Positions 59,084-64,000 of a stretch of DNA of 64,000 nt are shown one piece after another; position 1 is the stretch's first letter; each line of letters starts with the position of its first letter. This DNA comes from Fragilaria crotonensis (lineage: Eukaryota; Bacillariophyta; Fragilariophyceae; Fragilariales; Fragilariaceae): positions 1 to 64,000 of the forward strand of contig JAKSYS010000098.1 in assembly GCA_022925895.1 (NCBI GenBank). The letters run 5' to 3'. The position numbers and the translations under genes are program-made. The notes beneath the pieces were generated by a model that had not been told where the DNA came from, did no database searches, and saw only the letters and a program-made list of their open reading frames with translations.

Positions 59084-59790
59084 CTGCCATATAGCAGACG
59101 ACGCACCTTCGACGTGAGCCTGCATTGCTTGAGTTCGGAATCACTGCCAAACGACTGTGACGAACGACGACGGCGTTGAGTTACCTGCCAAACGACTGTG
59201 ACGAGGGCGTTGAGTGCGTTGAGTTCGGAATATCTTCCGACAGCGTGCGTCAGATTGCGAGCGTTGTGTTTCCAAACCTGCCATATAGCAGACGACGCAC
59301 CTTCGACGTGAGCCTGCGTTGCTTGGCTGAGTTCGGAATCACTGCCAAACGACTGTGACGACGGCGCTGAGTGCATTAAGTTCGGAATATCTTCCGACGA
59401 ACGACTGGGACGACGAACGACTGGGACAACAACAACTGCGACGACAGCGACTGATTGCGAGCTTCTCGTTGGGAGTCGCTCTTGTTGCCGAAACTGCCAT
59501 ATAGCAGACGACGCAACTTGACGTCATCTTGCGAGCGCTATCAACGTTGTTGGGAGGACTGGGAGCGTCCTGTCGCCGAAGCTGCCATATAGCAGACGAC
59601 ACGGCTTGACGACATCTGGCCTGCCCTGCAATCGCTGTCGACTTTGTCGGAAGCGTCTTGTTGCCGAAACTGCCATATAGCAGACGACGCGACTTGACGT
59701 CATCTAGCAAGCCGCAATCAACGTCGTTGGGAGGACTGATATTGTCCTGTCGCTGAAGCTGCCATTCAACAGACGACGCAGCTTGACGTC
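59084..59790. repeat. Array of repeats with CTGCCATATAGCAG core, 88-bp period
   Basis: The near-palindrome CTGCCATATAGCAG followed by ACGACGC starts at 59,084, 59,278, 59,494, 59,582 and 59,670, with a diverged copy at 59,759. The last four are spaced 88, 88 and 89 bases; the first intervals are 194 and 216. A second recurring block, TGCCAAACGACTGTGACGA, appears at about 59,150, 59,186 and 59,343. The array ends about 20 bases before the start of the oxygenase-like gene, so it is either its promoter/5' UTR or the subterminal repeats of a DNA transposon, as in CACTA elements. Confidence 0.8.
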
Positions 59791-59807
59791 GCCTTCGCTC
59801 AACTTCC

Positions 59808-62210
59808 ATGATTCGCAATGATGACAACGACCATTTGGCTACACGTGGTCGGACATCGATCTGTCGTTCGAGCGTTCTGAATCTTGGGGACAACCCGCGT
59901 GTAAACCCTGGAAAAGCTGCAGGTGGTGCACAACGAATGCCACGTTCGCGTGGCCGTAGGAACTACTACCCTGGCCATCCAAAGGTTCTGTCGCTTCTGT
60001 TGAAGTGTGTTCCCCTTGGTTTTCGGGGGAGTGTTCGTCGTGGCTTCAAGGCTGCGATGGATTCACGTCCAAAGATGCCTGATGATCTATGTATTTGTGG
60101 GACTCCACTGCGGTGGATTCAGGATTCTTTAAGAGAAAAACAGTATCATGTCACACAACTTCGTTCCCTTGATGAACTCTACTGTAGACCTGGTGTACAT
60201 GACCATGTTTCGGAATTCTTCTTGCTAGATGTTATTCTTCATCGCGCGCGACCACAACTGGGAGAGGGTGTGGCTCCTCTGGCCGAACGAGATCCTGACG
60301 CTGTCGCTAATGCGTGCGTCTACACTGACAGCGATGACGAGGATGGGAAGGATTATGAGTACTGTGCGGTGCTTGCTTTCCTTCCCGGTGCTGGCACCTT
60401 GTATAGCCACCGCGAGCGACGCAAGGCTGAGACGGGTTTGCAGAATTCGTTTGTACAGCTGGACATGAGCTGGCTTCGACTCTCTCGGGCAACAAGTGAA
60501 TCATCAGATACTGGAATGGACCGATTGGCCTTCGGTCTGGGTGGATACGTGAGAAAACTTGCCTCCGATGCCTCTGCAGATGGTGGATTTGTATCCGCTT
60601 GGAAAATATCCCGGAGTTATCATCACGAAAAATTGAGTCGCCAGGTGTATTGGGCAAGTCAGTGCTCCGATGCTGACGGTCCTCGAATGCCACCTGATGT
60701 CATCGGTGGCATTGATATTGGTGCGTGGCATCCAGCTGATCGTGGGCAAGCTTTCAATGACCGCTTGGCGAGGTCAAACTCTGTCAGAATTGGGGGGAGA
60801 CACTATGCTCCTGGCTGCCATCACTTCCGCCTGCCCAGCGATTGTCTTGTGATTGATGGGGCTGATAATGCTGTGGTTGACATTGTTGTGGATATTGCAC
60901 CAATTGGCAATTGCACATCTCGGAAGTCGATCATCATGGTTCGCCAGATCTTATCGCCAACTCTGGATCCATTGTGTAAGGGTGAAGCAGGGCGACCACT
61001 CATGGTTGAGGACTTGCGTTTCATCACGTTACACAACTCTTTGTTGAGGACGCGTGTTCCTGTCGGCTCGGCTAGGGCCAGTCGCGGTGATCTTGAAACA
61101 TGCATCCGATTGGGACTCGCATCCTTCTTGACGGAGTGACAACGGCAGAGTACGCTGCAAACTCGAAAGTTCCCAGCGAATGTTGCGGAAGTTTGTTGAG
61201 TCGTTGGCTAAGATTGGTGCGAACTGCTTTCCGGAAGTTCTTGCCGTGATGCAAGATGCTGAAGGCGACACCGGTCTCCACCCTGTAACACCAATGGCTG
61301 ACAAGGGAAGTGAAGATCGTGTGGCGTATTCCATTGACATGTCCGTGGACCTTGGAAACGCCTCCCACTTCGATGTGGGTGACTCCTCAGGGCTTCTCAG
61401 TTTGGACTGAAGAAGTCCCTGGCAAGGCGGCAAACTGGTTTTTGTGATGCCAAATCTATTCGGGAACAATAACGGTGCGCCATTCAATGGCGTTGCTGTC
61501 AAGCTATACCATGGAACAGCCATCAGTTGGGATGGCCGAGTCATACGTCACTGTACGTCACTGACTTGTCCTGACGGAACTGGCAAGCCATATGGGGTGG
61601 CGACCATCCCACACTGAACCATGTGTATGGTACATTCTCCGCCGCTAAAGAGCGGATTGTAAATGCAGGACGATGCAGGGCAGCTGCGGCTGCGGCTGCT
61701 GGATGTCCTGTCACAGCATCCGGTGACGAAATCATTGCACCGCACGTGGGCGTGGATGTTGTTGGAGCCGCTGGAGTTAACGGTGATGACAACAGCAATG
61801 ATGACGATGACCTTGTTCCTTGGTGGGATAAAGTGCTTCCACCTTACGTCCCCAAAATTGAGGATGCGGACCCTGACGGGCATCCACCGCCCAAAGATGG
61901 CTCGGAGGAACACTGGTTGTGTTTTTACGCGCAGAAGAAGGGTTGGGATAAGGTACACCAACCTGATGAAGCGGTGACTGCTGATGACGACTCATCCCTA
62001 TTCTCTCGCGATATTGATGATGAATATTCTGACTCCGTGGCGATGGATAACTTTGATGGAGAGGGACATGTCAGTCTCAATGAAGACCTTCATCCTCGGG
62101 TGATGTTGTCGGGAGACCGTTCACAAGGGACACCAACTGAATCTATAACGGCAGCCATGCTGATGCAGGGCAACTACACGGTACCAAGAAGGAAGAGGTT
62201 GAGGTACTAA
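59808..62210 (+). CDS. Large protein with 2-oxoglutarate/Fe(II)-oxygenase-like C-terminal half, mobile-element associated
   Basis: The first frame (59,808-61,139) starts MIRNDDNDHLATRG and carries blocks MPDDLCICGTPLRW, DSDDEDGKDYEYCAVLAFLPG, IGGRHYAPGCHHFRLP and KSIIMVRQILSPTLDP. Coding continues after a shift near 61,130: SIDMSVDLGNASHFDVGDSS (about 61,330-61,390), GVAVKLYHGTAISWDGR with VIRHCTS (about 61,490-61,560), then YGTFSAAKERIVNAGR and an acidic tail ending RRKRLRY at 62,210. The HxD at about 61,366-61,374 and a His about 61 residues later (61,549) resemble the metal ligands of a double-stranded beta-helix oxygenase; this is inference. I recognise the protein as one of a large family in diatom genomes with no assigned function. 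At least three frame changes. It lies tail to tail with a transposase. Confidence 0.6.
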
Positions 62211-62229
62211 TTGATACGTACTATAGTTG

Positions 62230-64000
62230 AAGAATGCGGATCACCACACAGATTTGTAAAACAGAGATGCCCACTCCTCCTTATCCTTCACGACAAAACT
62301 GTGTCCGTAAGCTCGCAACCATCGACAAGTACATAACACAAAGAAACAAGTGCAGTGCTGGAAACAACGTAGAATTTTCGGTCAAAGGTCCACTCAGTGA
62401 ACAATATGGACTCGCGACCAGTGGGCTGATTGCAAGATTGGACCACGAGGTCGAATGACTTATCCTCCTGGGGATGTCCACGTCGGTGAATACAACTGAC
62501 AATACGACATGGGAAGTCATCCAAGTTTCCTTGATCGTCTTCAAACCGAATCAATGCCCAATCATACCAGGGATATCCATCACCTCGAAAATTTGGATGG
62601 GCTCGAATGGAAATGCACTTCTCTTCTGAATCAACTTCGTACTTTGTGTATTCAGTGCTACACTCTATCGTACCCTCCCATTCTCATCCAAGTCAGTTTC
62701 ACTGTACGATTGCACTATGAAAAGTGCAAGATTTGGTTCGAGGTGATGGGTTCCCTTGTTTCCGTTATGAAAACAACTTCACGAACCAAACGATTGTTCT
62801 GATTGGGATCACGGAAGCATCGGATGTGATAGCGAGTGCCACGACCTACTTCTTTCGTTGCTAGTGGACGTGATGTGTTGAGGGCGTTTTTCACGGAATT
62901 CTTCTGCAAACACGGCATGCATTGTGTCTATGACTAATGTGTCGGCAATTCTCCGTGCGCACTGCTGGTCTATCGTCTGAATGCACTTTTGTGAACGACG
63001 AGCAGGGCGCTTTGCATGGGCCTTGTGATGTTCCTCGGGTCGTGAGGCATTGTAACCACGAGGTGCTCCAAACGTAGAAATGAAACGGACGATGTGTTTC
63101 AATTCGTGGAATTTTGACACCTTCCAGCCATTACCAGCATCTCGTGGGAGGTACTTCAGAATAAGAGACATGAGCCGTGTAATTGCATTTTCTGCCAAGG
63201 CTGCCTCCCCAACTTTATCTCCTCCTATAGCGTCCCAATAGGTATCAGCATCCAGCCATGCCTCGAAGCACAGAAGGCATTCCATTGTACCCAGGACTGC
63301 CGGAAGATCGGGGATGTACCTTGAGATGGCATGCCATACCTCAGCCTGCATAGTCAGTGCAGCGAAAGGAACAAAGTACCTGATTGTTCCGAGCACTCAA
63401 TAAGTGTTAGGTTGGTGATGCCGCGTGCGAAATCAGTTCGAGGAAAATCTTGACGAATAGTTTGGAGGCATGTGACATCAAATTTAAGTGCCATGTCATC
63501 AAGGATTGCCAAGATCTCGGCGCCAAGACAAGTCTTGAATGACTCAAGTACATACATGATGACACCATGCTGTACAGTATGCATGACATCGATGACAGCA
63601 CACATGAAGATGCCATGAGGATTACGTCCCATCTGGACACGGTTGAAGGCATTGTCAACCCTGTACATTGAGAGCTGCTGAAGAAAATCGTCTGTCCCAT
63701 TGCGACATGCATCATTGACATAATCCATGCGAAGAAAAGAACACTCAACATTTGGATTGTCAAGATCATCAAAAACACAATCACAGGACCGATGGTGACG
63801 CGGTGTACTTCTATGGTGACTGTTTGTACGGCAGCAAAGTTGATCGCCTTGCTTACCATCATTAATCACAAAGCAGTGGACAAACAATATCAACAACCAC
63901 CCACTGACCGCCAAGTTTCAAAGGAACATTCCTCAAACGACAATCATTTCCAGCTTGTGCCTTTGACATGCCATTCAAAATTACGTCCATCACTGCATGA
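62230..64000 (-). mobile_element. CACTA/Plavaka- or KDZ-like DDE transposase gene, partial at window edge
   Basis: Minus-strand transposase running off the right edge (5' end missing). In protein order: NPHGIF with DVMHTVQHGV (about 63,570-63,630), FPRTDFARGITNLTLIE (about 63,410-63,450), a long frame (63,396-62,809) with FHELKHIVRFISTFGAPRG and EEHHKAHAKRP, and a C-terminal piece with FPCRIVSCI, VVQSCNQPTG and LFTEWTF (about 62,390-62,520). This order (NPHGIF, DxMHxxxHG, HxxxH, EExHK, VQSxxxxTG, LFxEW) is that of large DDE transposases of the CMC/Plavaka or KDZ type. Several frame changes, some perhaps technical. Its termini are not visible in this window. Confidence 0.75.

Noticed and set aside
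59084-59790. CRISPR-like array
   Set aside because: Eukaryotic context, repeats imperfect, intervals unequal and spacers themselves related; no cas genes.
59040-59893. Minus-strand open frames through the repeat array
   Set aside because: They translate the 88-bp repeats and show no domain; a shadow of the array.
1-64000. tRNA, rRNA or snRNA genes
   Set aside because: No sequence with a convincing T-loop plus cloverleaf or rRNA similarity was seen by eye; a tRNAscan-SE run would be decisive.

Overview
This window is nuclear DNA from a eukaryotic alga, most likely a pennate diatom. Three things support this. Host genes carry short GT-AG introns of about 45-110 bases. At least two proteins have a signal peptide followed by a Phe-containing motif of the diatom bipartite plastid-targeting type (ANGFSP at about 19300, TRAFQLP at about 6820). 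The mobile elements are of kinds common in diatoms: a Copia element with the LDSHADTCV-type protease box, and a DDE transposase plus a companion gene family that I associate with diatom genomes. Species cannot be named from sequence alone.

Bases 1-39,450 are mostly a gene-dense host region. In order: a myristoylated staphylococcal-nuclease-like protein (-), a plastid-type ABC1/UbiB kinase (+), a Qb-like SNARE (+), a plastid M41/FtsH-like peptidase without AAA domain (+), a tandem CCCH zinc-finger protein (-), a small ankyrin protein (-), a short-chain dehydrogenase (+), ITPA/HAM1 (-), a hydroxylysine-kinase-like APH kinase (-), a plastid EF-hand/DUF760 protein (+), MRG15/Eaf3 (+), eEF1A (-), RPB11 (+), WDR82/Swd2 (-), CMC1 (-), an unknown small protein (+), an ATP6AP2-like membrane protein (-), an unknown protein (-), EMC8/9 (+) and a membrane protein whose cytoplasmic tail ends in an RRM (-). 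Spacers hold three miniature DNA transposon families, two arrays of short hairpin units and many GTAC-rich islands.

Bases 41,480-64,000 are mobile-element territory. A 7.5-kb Copia element (42,901-50,400, apparently identical LTRs, target duplication CCTCT) sits inside an older DDE-type DNA transposon whose halves lie at 41,480-42,900 and 50,401-51,500. Degraded element-like coding follows to about 55,900. Next come an unknown two-exon gene (56,311-57,972), an array of 88-base repeats (59,084-59,790), a large gene (59,808-62,210) whose C-terminal half carries residues resembling a 2-oxoglutarate/Fe(II) oxygenase, and, tail to tail with it, a CACTA/Plavaka- or KDZ-like transposase that runs off the window. 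The oxygenase-like gene beside this transposase is the best candidate for an undescribed system here.

A technical point affects the whole annotation. Almost every conserved host gene, including eEF1A (about five times), shows single-base losses, nearly all in short homopolymers. The simplest reading is uncorrected consensus error in the assembly, so apparent frameshifts in host genes should not be taken as pseudogenes.
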